From contig SVNK01000001.1 in NCBI GenBank assembly GCA_015066935.1, forward strand, positions 196,400 through 260,399: DNA of 64,000 bases, in the 5' to 3' direction. The DNA is from Ruminococcus sp. (GTDB lineage Bacteria > Bacillota > Clostridia > Oscillospirales > Ruminococcaceae). How positions within the stretch are numbered: position 1 is the first letter of the stretch; each line of letters starts with the position of its first letter. Positions 8,523 to 17,103 of this stretch are shown piece by piece. The notes under the pieces were generated by a model. It searched no databases. It was given only the letters and a program-made list of their open reading frames with translations, and was not told where the DNA came from. The position numbers were made by a program, and so were the translations under genes.

Positions 8523-9530
8523 TTAATCCGTTTTCTTTTTTCCTGTGCTTATTCTGTATAATACCAACGATACTGCCGCAGATATAAAGAATATTATAAA
8601 CGGTGCTGCATAGCCATATACTGTCTCAACAGTATTATTTTTGACTATACGCTTCATAAATACTGCCATCACGTAAATAAACATCGGATGAAGTATGTAT
8701 ATATTGGTTGACAGCTTTGAACCTGCAAAACATACTGCGTTTTTGATTTTCGATTCTTTTCCGCCTTCATAATGAAGTGCAGACAAAAAGACGCAGACAG
8801 CCATGAATGTTGTACCGATATAATGGTCTCTTGTTGTATTCAGCTCAAATCTTCCCAGCAGATAACGCTCTGCCAGAGTTACTCCCGCAAAAACGACAGA
8901 CAGAATCAATGTGTTTCGGGACTTCATTCTGATTTTATATCGGAACAGCATATCTCCGATAAGGAAATACGGCAGTCCTACGCAAAGGAAATTTCTCACC
9001 AGAATATACGGGAATGTTCTTCCCAACAGCAGGAGAGAGTATTTTCCCAGAACCAGATCCGTCAGAAGCAATATGGGAACTATCGGATACAGACATTTTC
9101 TGTCCCATTTTCTTTCGATAACAAAAACAATCAGCAGGACATACAGAATCGCACCTAAATACCATAGATGAACTCCGAATGGCGAATCATTCAGCAGAAC
9201 AAATTTCAGTATCGACTTTATGCTTAAAGCACTTCTTAAAAATGACGGCAGTGAGTCTCCGCTTAGCAAGCACTGCATTACCGAGAAAACGAAATACACT
9301 ATATTTGTCAGAACAACCAATCTGAAAATCTTTCCTATCTGCTTCAGTTCTTTTTTCTTGCTGCTTGTATTAGAATAGTAATAACCTGTTATCATGAAAA
9401 ACAACGGAACCGCTATTCTGCATATTGGTACGACAGCCTTGCCGACAATCCCGGGAAACGACGTATGAATACATACTACCATGAATGCACAGATACATTT
9501 CAGAAAATCCAACCCGTAATTTCTTTTCAC
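8523..9530 (-). CDS. Acyltransferase family 3 membrane protein
   Basis: The 335-residue protein has about ten hydrophobic segments and begins GLDFLKCICAFMVVCIHTSF, the start typical of Acyl_transf_3 (OafA/WecH-like) enzymes; the family's catalytic His is in the VCIHTSF segment. Members move acetyl or other acyl groups from a cytoplasmic donor to sugars of cell-surface or exported polymers. The acceptor cannot be deduced from the neighbours. It is a single gene with its own terminator, between the dockerin protein and the YfhO-type gene. Confidence 0.88.
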   Translation of the reverse strand: MKRNYGLDFLKCICAFMVVCIHTSFPGIVGKAVVPICRIAVPLFFMITGYYYSNTSSKKKELKQIGKIFRLVVLTNIVYFVFSVMQCLLSGDSLPSFLRSALSIKSILKFVLLNDSPFGVHLWYLGAILYVLLIVFVIERKWDRKCLYPIVPILLLTDLVLGKYSLLLLGRTFPYILVRNFLCVGLPYFLIGDMLFRYKIRMKSRNTLILSVVFAGVTLAERYLLGRFELNTTRDHYIGTTFMAVCVFLSALHYEGGKESKIKNAVCFAGSKLSTNIYILHPMFIYVMAVFMKRIVKNNTVETVYGYAAPFIIFFISAAVSLVLYRISTGKKKTD

Positions 9531-9590
9531 AATCTCATCTCCTTAAAATGAATACTATCGCTCCGCCAACTGACTCTTAAGGCAACACGG

Positions 9591-9663
9591 CACAGAACTT
9601 GTGCGGAAGATGTGAAGTCAGGTTTCATACAAAGCCCTAAGGTGGGCTTTATGCGGTGTTGCC
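9591..9663. repeat. 73-bp element with terminal inverted repeats, MITE-like
   Basis: The ends are GGCAACACGGCA and, inverted, GGCAACACCGCA (11 of 12 matching). Inside are small hairpins such as AAAGCCC/GGGCTTT. Size and ends resemble a miniature inverted-repeat element, but no clear target duplication is visible (TTAA at left, GTAA at right). It could also be an RNA hairpin. Confidence 0.4.
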
Positions 9664-9670
9664 GTAATAC

Positions 9671-9706
9671 AAAGTCACCTCCGACACTGACGTCAGAAGT
9701 GACTTT
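9671..9706 (-). terminator. Possible terminator after the YfhO-type gene
   Basis: AAAGTCAC and GTGACTTT form an 8-bp stem around a 20-nt loop (with an internal TGACGTCA palindrome), followed by GTATT on the minus strand. The loop is long and the U tract weak, so this is only a likely transcript end. Confidence 0.45.
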
Positions 9707-9761
9707 GCTGCAATTGTTTATCGCTTTCCGTTACGTACGAAACAGCTTTTTTCAACTCATA

Positions 9762-12700
9762 TTATTCTTCGTCTTTTTCGGGAGTCTCTGATTCTTCATC
9801 TGATTTTTCGGTCTCAGGAGCTTTCTCCTCAGACTTATTGTCATTCTTTTCATCGTTTTTCGAAGAATCTTCCTGTTTAGCAGTAATAACGTTTTCCGAA
9901 ACCGCACCCTTTGACTTTATAATCTGAACCTTTTTCTCAGGAACTTTCTCTGCGTCGGTTTCAGAAGCACCCTGCGCCTTAATCTTGCGTCTTGCGATAA
10001 GGACCGAGTTCTTCTTTCTGTCGTAGAGATAAAGCATTACGATTGCGCCAATTCCGAGGATAAGCGTTACTACACCGAATTTGAATCCGGGCGGAGTATA
10101 TATCATTTCAACCGTATGCTCGCCCTCTCCGAGACGGATACCGATAACTGAATCCATGAGGATGAGTTCGCCGTCGCCGGAATCGTAGTTGAGGAGCTTG
10201 ACCTTTCCTTCTTCGTCCTCCTGCTCAACTATTCTTGTATCGAGCTTCTTGCCGTCAACCTTGATAGTCCAGCCGGGCTCGTAGGGGATGCTTGTAACGA
10301 GAAGCTGGTTTGCCTTTGCAGTAACCTTTCCCACGAGATGACGCTCTGTGGACTTATCTGTGTCGATTTCCCACTGCTGAGCCTTGAGAGTATTGATGTC
10401 CTTTTCAAACTCCTCTCTGTCGAGGTAGTAGAAGTGGAAACCGCTTCCACCGTCAGACTCATTCTTTCTTACCATGATGTACTCATCTGTACCGTCGTAG
10501 GTATTGTTGGGACCTGTTGAAATGATTGTGAATCTTACCTGAATCTCCTCGCCCTTCGCAAACTTTCCGAGACGCACGATAGGAGATGAATTTGTTTCGA
10601 AATATGTTCCGCAGCCGTCATAGAGAGTGCTGTTTCTTCCGTGGTATTCGCCTGTTTCGTCCTTGATGCCGATCCAGACATTGCACTGTCTCTTGATTTC
10701 CGAACCGAGGTGCATATAGATGTCGCCGTCAACGGGAACTGTCATATTAACGTTTACAACAGCGTCGGCAGCGCCTGCTCTTGCCTCGTAGGTATCGTGG
10801 ACTGTACCTGTTGAGGGGTTTACGTAATCGTGGAGGTAAACGCTGTTGATGTCATAGTTTACAGCGTCCTCTGCAAGCTCAACACGCTTGTAGTACTGCT
10901 TGGGATTGAGCTTTACTTTGCCCGAAACAGGCTGTGTGATTTCGGGAGTATTTCCTGTAAGTGCACTGAGGTAGTTGTTGATATTATCGAAAGGATTTTC
11001 GGTTCCGAGACTTCCGTAGCGGATGATGTCGTCGTCAGCCATATAGCCGATAGCGAGTGCATTGGGATTCTCGTAAACGTCGAGAGCGTTCTTTCTGATA
11101 ATCTGCTGAGGCTCATAGTAGCTCTTGATATTTGTGCTGAATACCTTGTTGTATGAAGCATCGAGAATATTCTTGTCGCCCTGTTTTCTTGTGGGGTCGT
11201 CGATGACGTACTTGATTCCGAGGAGTGAATCGGCAATGGGACTGTTTCCCTCATACTTTGATTCAAAGCTCTGAGTGAAGTAGCCGAGGTTTTCAAGGAA
11301 TTTAATTGCTCTTGTATTCATTACAGAGCTTGAATGTGATACTCCTCTGAGACCGTAAGCCATATTGTCGTTCACCATACGCTGATACGTTTTCTCTGCA
11401 CGGTAGAAGCCGTCGTCGTATTTTTCAAGAGCGTCAACAACATTGGGAGCGTCGATGATTTCCGCATAGGAGTCACGGCAGCTGTTGCCGACTTCCTTGT
11501 AAATCTTTCTGAACGAGTCATAACAGTTATAGCCTGCCTCAAAGCTTACAACGGCTGCCATACTGATGACAAGTGCTTTCTTTACGTTATTCTTTTTTGC
11601 TCTGCTGTATCCGTAGACCATCGCAAGGTAGACTCCGGCAAGCAGAACGCCGATTGCAAGTGTTCCGAGCCAGATTTCATCCCAGCGGTCGGAGCCGTAG
11701 TTCATCTCGTCCTTATAGGGGAAGGTAGCAGCATATTTATACTTGCTTTCGTTGTAATTGTACTTTTCCTGAATTGCACCGAACCAGAGCGCAAGGACTG
11801 CAACTCCCGCAAAGGTTCCTCCTACACTGTACGGACTCAGCTTGTAGCCGTCGAGATGTGAGAACACCTCTGCCGCCATTGATACAAGTATGAATGAAAG
11901 CAGGAAGGAGTATCTGAAGGGCAGCCAGTTAGGGTCCTGTCCGCCGTGCCAGTACATATTGAGAGGCTTGATGTACATACTCATTACCATTACGAGAATG
12001 AGAAATGCATTTCCGATTTTTCTGTTGTGCTTGATTTTCTTGTTGCAGAAATAAAGCGGCAGAAGTACGAGCGTGAGAACGCCGCAGTAGATTTCGGGAC
12101 GTCCATAGAAGCGTGTTCCCGTATCAACGTTTACAGAGTAGTACTGGTTGGGAAGCAGACACGGAATAAGCTCGGGAAGCTTGAAGAGTCGCTCCTTCCA
12201 GTTGTAAACAGGCTCGGAGAAATCAAACTTACCAAGAGCAAGTGCGTTGTACACGGGCAGTATCATTATCGCACTGCACATGAGTACCACTACAGTTGAA
12301 CCGACCATAACTCCGCAGGTTCTTGCGTAATCGGCAAGCTTCTTGTACTTCTTTGTGGTTCCGAAGAAGAGGTAGTATACAAAGTAGATTGCAACAAAAA
12401 TCGCTACCATGAAGCCGATGTAGAAGTTTGCAATAAATATGAGTGCTGTGGGGATGATGTAGTTGATTTTTCTGCCGTCGTCGATGAGATACTCAACGCC
12501 GAGAATTATAAGCGGCAGGAAAATCGGTCCGTCGATCCACATGGGGTTGATGAGCTGAATCGCAACGTAGCTCATGAGGGCATATGCCGTTGAGAATGTC
12601 ACGGAAGGAATTCCGCCGAGTCTCTTTGAACGCTGAGCGTAGATGCAGAACGCCGCACCTGCCGCACCAACTTTGCATATCTGCATTATCATTACTGCCT

Positions 12701-13211
12701 CAAGGATAAGCGTCCTCGGCATGAGCATGACAATCAGTGTGAACGGACTCGCCAGATAGTATCCTATGATTCCCATGAAGCCGCCCGAAAGGTTTCGGCT
12801 CCAGTTGTACAGAGCACTTCCGTCTCCCCAGAATGCATCTCTGAGTCCCTCGAAGTAATAGATGTACTGACCGTTAAGGTCGAGGGTGAGCACGGAACGC
12901 TTTCCGAATGGGAACACGTCAAAACCGATATAGGCAATGAGTGTTAAGATTGCAGGGATTGCAAATGCTGCAAGAATCGCCCATACATTGAGCTTTTTGC
13001 CCGCTGTTTCGGCAAGAATGTCCGCAGCTGTTCTTGCAGGTCTGAGTCCCACAACGGGTCTGCTGCCGTTGAAGCGGTTGTTTTTCTGCTTCGGTTGATT
13101 CTTTTTGCTCTGTGCCTGAGCATTAGAGCCTTTTGCGGAATTGCTGCCGTTTTTCACAGCAGTCCTTGCCGCAGAAGCTTTTCCCGAAGCCTTAGCTTTT
13201 TTCTTAGCCAA
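9762..13211 (-). CDS. YfhO family large membrane protein (predicted glycosyltransferase)
   Basis: This 1149-residue protein has a basic Ala/Lys-rich cytoplasmic start, then about a dozen membrane segments with the GT-C-like opening seen in YfhO (FGKRSVLTLDLNGQYIYYFE, and LYNWSRNLSGGFMG just after). A large extracytoplasmic domain follows (about residues 560-1060), then one last membrane helix and a highly acidic/basic C-tail ending in repeated Glu/Lys. YfhO proteins are linked to glycosylation of lipoteichoic acid and other surface polymers; the substrate here is unknown. The start is TTG, chosen because AGGAGG sits 8 nt before it and the protein reads MAKKKAKASGK. The tail may be a non-conserved extension. 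Confidence 0.85.
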   Translation of the reverse strand: MAKKKAKASGKASAARTAVKNGSNSAKGSNAQAQSKKNQPKQKNNRFNGSRPVVGLRPARTAADILAETAGKKLNVWAILAAFAIPAILTLIAYIGFDVFPFGKRSVLTLDLNGQYIYYFEGLRDAFWGDGSALYNWSRNLSGGFMGIIGYYLASPFTLIVMLMPRTLILEAVMIMQICKVGAAGAAFCIYAQRSKRLGGIPSVTFSTAYALMSYVAIQLINPMWIDGPIFLPLIILGVEYLIDDGRKINYIIPTALIFIANFYIGFMVAIFVAIYFVYYLFFGTTKKYKKLADYARTCGVMVGSTVVVLMCSAIMILPVYNALALGKFDFSEPVYNWKERLFKLPELIPCLLPNQYYSVNVDTGTRFYGRPEIYCGVLTLVLLPLYFCNKKIKHNRKIGNAFLILVMVMSMYIKPLNMYWHGGQDPNWLPFRYSFLLSFILVSMAAEVFSHLDGYKLSPYSVGGTFAGVAVLALWFGAIQEKYNYNESKYKYAATFPYKDEMNYGSDRWDEIWLGTLAIGVLLAGVYLAMVYGYSRAKKNNVKKALVISMAAVVSFEAGYNCYDSFRKIYKEVGNSCRDSYAEIIDAPNVVDALEKYDDGFYRAEKTYQRMVNDNMAYGLRGVSHSSSVMNTRAIKFLENLGYFTQSFESKYEGNSPIADSLLGIKYVIDDPTRKQGDKNILDASYNKVFSTNIKSYYEPQQIIRKNALDVYENPNALAIGYMADDDIIRYGSLGTENPFDNINNYLSALTGNTPEITQPVSGKVKLNPKQYYKRVELAEDAVNYDINSVYLHDYVNPSTGTVHDTYEARAGAADAVVNVNMTVPVDGDIYMHLGSEIKRQCNVWIGIKDETGEYHGRNSTLYDGCGTYFETNSSPIVRLGKFAKGEEIQVRFTIISTGPNNTYDGTDEYIMVRKNESDGGSGFHFYYLDREEFEKDINTLKAQQWEIDTDKSTERHLVGKVTAKANQLLVTSIPYEPGWTIKVDGKKLDTRIVEQEDEEGKVKLLNYDSGDGELILMDSVIGIRLGEGEHTVEMIYTPPGFKFGVVTLILGIGAIVMLYLYDRKKNSVLIARRKIKAQGASETDAEKVPEKKVQIIKSKGAVSENVITAKQEDSSKNDEKNDNKSEEKAPETEKSDEESETPEKDEE

Positions 13212-13278
13212 TTTTGTTCCTCCTTTGTTTTTGACGCAGTTTTCTGCGTCTTAATCGCTGTACAATACATACTCTTTT

Positions 13279-13307
13279 ATTATACATCATATTTAAAAAT
13301 AATGCAA
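13279..13307 (-). promoter_or_regulatory. Sigma-A promoter of the YfhO-type gene
   Basis: TTGCAT and TATAAT are separated by 17 bp on the minus strand, about 70 bp before the gene. The leader holds a GACGCAG/CTGCGTC hairpin just before the ribosome binding site, which could affect translation. Confidence 0.75.
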
Positions 13308-13368
13308 TACATATTCCCGAATTTTAACAAAAATCCCTTCCATCTCTAATCTGACACCCTTTACCCAT

Positions 13369-13736
13369 AAAAAAACACTCCCTGAGGGTAATGTCCGTAC
13401 AGAAGTATATACGTGACTTATTGAGGAAAACCCTTTTGAAAAAGGGTTCTCCCAACGGGAGCCTGTCCCCTCTGTCCTTCGGACATCTCCCCACACTGTG
13501 GGGAGTCATCCTCAAACTCCTTTCCTAAAACTTTCAGTATGAAATTTCAGCCAGACAGGGCACACCGAGAAATGTTTGAATTTCTTGTTTTTATGGTGTG
13601 TGCCCTGTATGGCTGAAATTTGTATTAAAAGTCTTTGGAAGGGGGTTCGGGGGAGAACCTTTCCTCAGAAAGGTTTCACCCGATAAATACATATATTGCT
13701 TCTATATGGTCATCATCCCTCAGGGAGTGTTTTTTT
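13369..13736 (+). repeat. Giant-hairpin repeat, copy 1
   Basis: An outer perfect 20-bp inverted repeat (AAAAAAACACTCCCTGAGGG and its complement) encloses an imperfectly paired stretch and then a core (13418-13687) shared with three other loci. The core contains AACCCTTTT/AAAAGGGTT and AACCTTTC/GAAAGGTT side hairpins, a long central dyad AAATTTCAGCC/GGCTGAAATTT, and a locus-specific tip ACAGGGCACACC/GGTGTGTGCCCTGT. This copy also carries an extra 60-bp module (13452-13510) with CTCCCAACGGGAG and CTCCCCACACTGTGGGGAG hairpins, as in copy 4. The outer stem with flanking A/T runs would act as a terminator in either direction. Confidence 0.8.
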
Positions 13737-13737
13737 G

Positions 13738-14012
13738 TCAGTCGATAAACATCGTTGTTTGCGGACGACCAATGGTCGTCCCTACATTTATACACGCATA
13801 ACAGCCGTTTGTAGGGGACGGCGTCATCGACGTCCCGTTAATATACAGCTTTTTCTACAGACTGAGGACGACAAACATGATTATTTGCGGGCGAACACTA
13901 CCATTGGCATACGCAAAAGGGCAAAATCAAAGATTTTGTTTTTTGCCTAAGTTCGCCCCTACACTATAATACGAATAATAGAGGACGACCAATAGTCGTC
14001 CTTATTTAACAA
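13738..14012 (+). repeat. Modular small-palindrome cluster
   Basis: On one backbone (GTCGATAAACAT, CTACATTTAT, CCCGTTAATATA, GCTTTTTCTACAG) sit exchangeable hairpins: GGACGACCAATGGTCGTCC, GGGGACGGCG/CGACGTCCC, and GGGCGAAC/GTTCGCCC. The last carries a long inner tip, GGCAAAATCAAAGATTTTG. The same parts recur at 19487-19768 and 60180-60304. No gene is seen in this stretch. Confidence 0.75.
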
Positions 14013-14031
14013 TAAACATGGGTATGGTTGG

Positions 14032-14469
14032 TCAATCAAGCCATTGAATAAACGCTGTTTTATCGGTGCAGTTATATCCGGCATTTTCATAGAATTTAAG
14101 TGTTGTTTCTTTTTTTGAGCCGGTAAGCAGCATCATTTTATAGCAATTCATTTCTTTGGCAATTTCCTTTGCGTAGTTCAGACATTCTGTAGCATACCCC
14201 TTTCCACGATAATCTGAATGGGTAACAACATTCTCTATAAATGCATAAGGACGTATGTTTCTTGTTAAATTAGGAATAATCACGCATACACAGGAAGATA
14301 TGATTTTACTGTCTATGACATTAACTATGATATGATGATTGTCATCCTGCATAATCGTATTCCATGTTTTCTGCAAATGCTCTGTTATTTCAGGTACGGA
14401 TTCTTCATGCAGATGCAGATATAATTCCAGCAGTTCTTTTAATTCATTTATATCAATTTCTCTGACCAT
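14032..14469 (-). CDS. GNAT family N-acetyltransferase
   Basis: This 145-residue protein shows the GNAT acetyl-CoA site, VVTHSDYRGKGYATECLNYA (motif A with R/Q-x-x-G-x-G/A), and the C-terminal KFYENAGY typical of the fold. It would transfer an acetyl group from acetyl-CoA to an amine; the substrate cannot be told. It is AT-richer than its neighbours and lies next to palindromic repeats, so it may be a mobile accessory gene. It has no obvious partner gene. Confidence 0.9.
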   Translation of the reverse strand: MVREIDINELKELLELYLHLHEESVPEITEHLQKTWNTIMQDDNHHIIVNVIDSKIISSCVCVIIPNLTRNIRPYAFIENVVTHSDYRGKGYATECLNYAKEIAKEMNCYKMMLLTGSKKETTLKFYENAGYNCTDKTAFIQWLD

Positions 14470-14517
14470 ACAAACCTCCGCAAATTCCTGTTTTGTTATT
14501 ACTTCGCCTTAATTTAC

Positions 14518-14832
14518 TCAGTCGATAGTTTCGGAGGTATAGACCATTATAATAGTTGTGGTGACTGTGAAGTCGTCACGGCGACGGATAACAGGTGCAG
14601 AGGGCATGGTGTCCTCGAATCCGATACCCATTGCAACACGCTCGACAGACGGGTCTCCCAGAGACTCAAGCTCCTCGGAAGCCTTCAGCAGTGCTTTGCT
14701 TATGTCGGGCGGAACCGCCTTATGTCGCTTTTCACGTTTCTCCTTTATGGCGATTACGGTCCACATAATTATATTTATTATCACGAACGCAGCCGCAGCT
14801 GCCGCAATAACGAGCCATTCTTCTCGTGTCAT
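14518..14832 (-). CDS. Small single-pass membrane protein of unknown function
   Basis: The 104-residue product has one N-terminal membrane helix (about 7-28, LVIAAAAAAFVIINIIMWTV), then a basic stretch KEKREKRHK and a soluble tail with SKALLKASEELESLGD. It is not recognised. It follows the PP2C gene by 11 nt, so the two are probably co-transcribed. The orientation suggests the tail is cytoplasmic, where it could be a substrate or anchor for the phosphatase. That link is inference from proximity only. Confidence 0.7.
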   Translation of the reverse strand: MTREEWLVIAAAAAAFVIINIIMWTVIAIKEKREKRHKAVPPDISKALLKASEELESLGDPSVERVAMGIGFEDTMPSAPVIRRRDDFTVTTTIIMVYTSETID

Positions 14833-14843
14833 AGTATCACCTC

Positions 14844-15605
14844 TCAGAATTCCGCACGGAACATTGCCGCAGATATATTGTCCTTTTCGCCTCTCTCCTT
14901 GACCGTCTCGATAAGACTCCGCATTTTGATTTTCATAGCGGTTCTTGTGGTTACATGACGGGGCGAGAGATTCTCACGGATTTCTTCCTCTGTGAGGACA
15001 TGACGGAATCCGTCCGAACAGAAAAGGTAATTTGCTCCACTCTCAATGCTGCCGAAGCTTATATCGGGAGTCATTTCGCCGTTTGCACCGATACACTGTG
15101 TAAGGGCATTGCGTCTTGGGTCGGAATCAGCCTGTTCGGAAGTCATTCTTCCCTCGCTTATCTCACGGCTTACGAAGGTATGGTCTTCGGTAAGACGGCT
15201 GATTTCCGAATTTATCTTATAGACTCTTGTATCGCCTACATGGAATATCATATATTTTGAATTCACAACAATCATTCCTGTTGCGGTTGTACCGAGCTGC
15301 ACACGGTTTTTCTGTCCGTAAGCCGCAATCTTCGAATTGATTTTCTGCAATGTTTCAAGAATATCACGCTTGATAAGCTCCCAGCTGTCGAACACATCGG
15401 CAAAACGGTTATCGAACCAGTCGGAAAGCTCTCTTACAACGGCAGCTGCGGCGATTTCGCCCTTTGAAAGTCCGCCCATTCCGTCGCAGATAAGAACGAG
15501 TGCGGCTTTATCAGCATCGGCTACGGCAGTTTTGATGCAGATGCTGTCCTGATTTATCTCTTTTGAGATGCCGATGTCGGAATCGGCTGATACAATGAAA
15601 TCCAT
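14844..15605 (-). CDS. PP2C-type protein serine/threonine phosphatase
   Basis: The metal-dependent phosphatase motifs are in order: SADSDIGISKEINQDSI, LICDGMGGLSKGEIAAAAVV (the DGxxG metal site), FHVGDTRVYKI and the terminal KDNISA. At 253 aa it has the standard length of bacterial PrpC/Stp enzymes. These usually reverse Hanks-type kinase phosphorylation of cell-division or wall proteins. No kinase lies next to it, so its partner must be elsewhere. It forms a two-gene unit with the membrane protein downstream. Confidence 0.93.
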   Translation of the reverse strand: MDFIVSADSDIGISKEINQDSICIKTAVADADKAALVLICDGMGGLSKGEIAAAAVVRELSDWFDNRFADVFDSWELIKRDILETLQKINSKIAAYGQKNRVQLGTTATGMIVVNSKYMIFHVGDTRVYKINSEISRLTEDHTFVSREISEGRMTSEQADSDPRRNALTQCIGANGEMTPDISFGSIESGANYLFCSDGFRHVLTEEEIRENLSPRHVTTRTAMKIKMRSLIETVKERGEKDNISAAMFRAEF

Positions 15606-15725
15606 GATTATCCTCCTGATTCCCGATTTTTTTCAGATTCGGGGACTGATATGATACAGAATATATTATACAATAATTTTCTTCGATTGTCAAGATTTGT
15701 GTTCAGAATGTTACACTTTTAGTAA

Positions 15726-16601
15726 TCACCTTGCTGCCGAGATGACGTCGGCAACCTCACAGAGCGTTATGTAGGCAAGAGGGTCGTGTTTCTGCACGAT
15801 TTTCTTCATCTTTACTACCTGAAAACGGTTCACCACGAAATAAAGCATTTTCAGTTCTGCACCCGAATAGCCTCCCTTTGCGTCGAAGAGGGTGATTCCG
15901 CAGCCGAATTCGCTCATAAGCTCCTTGCAGATTTCATCGGGCTTTGACGTGATTATCGTCGCAGCCTTTGAACGCTGAAGACCGTCCACAATGAAGTCGA
16001 TTGTTTTGAGTGCACCGAAGTACGCTACTATAGAATAAAGCGGCAGTATCCAGCTGTCCTTGACAAATCCGCAGATGATGTAAAGCAGCGTATTGTAAAT
16101 CATCACGAATGAACCTACCGAAATGCCGAATCCCTTCGCAAAAATTACTGCCATAACCTCGATGCCGTCCATAGCACCTCCGAAGCGTATCGCAAGTCCG
16201 CTTCCTACGCCTGAAATGACTCCGCCGAAAATCGCACACAGCAGCAGGTCCGTTCCCGCAAGCGGCGACGCAAAACTGACGTCCACAGGCAGTACGTCCG
16301 AAATCAGCCACGACGTCAGCGAGTATATTCCGACCGTGTATATGGCACTTACCGTAAATGCCGTTCCCTGTTTTTTAAGTCCGTAGAGAAACAACGGGAT
16401 GTTCAGCAGAAGCAGAAAAACCGACAGGCTAAGCGGCGTAATCTGTGCAAGAAGCATTGATGTTCCCGAAATTCCGCTGTCGTAGAGGTTCACGGGCATC
16501 AGGAACAGCGTTATGCCAAAGCCGTTTATGATGCCTGCAACCGTCAGCATAAACAGGTTTGCAGGCTTTATCGTTCTGATTTCGCTGAGGAATTTCTTCA
16601 T
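15726..16601 (-). CDS. YitT family membrane protein (DUF161/DUF2179)
   Basis: Five to six membrane helices fill the first 200 residues, starting with the family hallmark GIINGFGITLFLMPVNLYDSGISGTSML. The C-terminal soluble DUF2179 domain follows (AATIITSKPDEICKELMSEFGCGITLFDAKGGYSG). The function of YitT proteins is not established; transport has been suggested. The ORF track start is 13 codons early. The chosen ATG (MKKFLSEIRT) has AAAGGAG about 11 nt upstream and gives 291 aa. Confidence 0.88.
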   Translation of the reverse strand: MKKFLSEIRTIKPANLFMLTVAGIINGFGITLFLMPVNLYDSGISGTSMLLAQITPLSLSVFLLLLNIPLFLYGLKKQGTAFTVSAIYTVGIYSLTSWLISDVLPVDVSFASPLAGTDLLLCAIFGGVISGVGSGLAIRFGGAMDGIEVMAVIFAKGFGISVGSFVMIYNTLLYIICGFVKDSWILPLYSIVAYFGALKTIDFIVDGLQRSKAATIITSKPDEICKELMSEFGCGITLFDAKGGYSGAELKMLYFVVNRFQVVKMKKIVQKHDPLAYITLCEVADVISAAR

Positions 16602-16649
16602 GTTGTATTGTACTCCTTTCAGTGGACAGATACCTTTCAATGATAAAGT

Positions 16650-16675
16650 GAGACGCTTCGGTTAAAAAGCGTCTC
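16650..16675 (-). terminator. Terminator between the 64-aa gene and the YitT gene
   Basis: A 9-bp GAGACGCTT/AAGCGTCTC stem is followed on the minus strand by ACTTTATC. It is placed directly after the stop of the small gene and before the YitT ribosome binding site. Confidence 0.65.
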
Positions 16676-16683
16676 ATTTCGGA

Positions 16684-16878
16684 TTACTTCTTGAATTTGT
16701 CAACGATGTCGTCAAGCTTATCCTTTGCTGTATCAATAACCTTATCAATCTTATCATTGGGAAGGTCGATGCCTGTTATGCCTTCAACAGCCTTTGTGGG
16801 ATCAGACTTGAGGTCGTCCTGAAAATCCTTGTCCTTGATCTTGTCAGCAATATCGCCGAGCTTCTCTTTAAAATCCAT
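16684..16878 (-). CDS. Small Asp/Lys-rich helical protein, unknown function
   Basis: The 64-residue product MDFKEKLGDIADKIKDKDF... is almost wholly charged and helical, with regular spacing of Ile/Leu/Val suggesting an amphipathic helix or coiled coil. Asp and Lys dominate and there is no Cys. The ORF track starts 14 codons earlier, but the internal ATG after AGAAGGTTTTTTT gives the cleaner start. It has its own terminator. The function is not recognised; it could be a small stress-type or structural protein. Confidence 0.7.
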   Translation of the reverse strand: MDFKEKLGDIADKIKDKDFQDDLKSDPTKAVEGITGIDLPNDKIDKVIDTAKDKLDDIVDKFKK

Positions 16879-17049
16879 AAAAAAACCTTCTTTCCTGCCG
16901 TGCTTTCTGCAAAGCATCAATATCGTAACTATATTATACCATGCTTTCGGAAAATAATCAAGGGCATTTCCAAAAAACCAAAGCTATGCAGTGGACGGTG
17001 TCCCGTTATTGTGATACGTTTCGGATTATTCACAGACGGAAAACACCCG

Positions 17050-17081
17050 AAAACAAAGAGCCGCCCTTACGGACGGCTCTT
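17050..17081 (-). terminator. Terminator after the GH5-dockerin gene
   Basis: AGAGCCGTCC and GGGCGGCTCT form a 10-bp stem (one G-T pair) around a 4-nt loop, followed by TTGTTTTC on the minus strand, just past the endoglucanase stop. No gene or clear element is seen between this and 16879. Confidence 0.8.
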
Positions 17082-17103
17082 AAAGAGTCAGAGAGATAGA
17101 GAT

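Noticed and set aside
13369-13736. Giant hairpins as group IIC introns or full insertion sequences
   Set aside because: Group IIC introns favour terminators, but there is no reverse transcriptase frame, no domain V-like hairpin that I can see, and no transposase.
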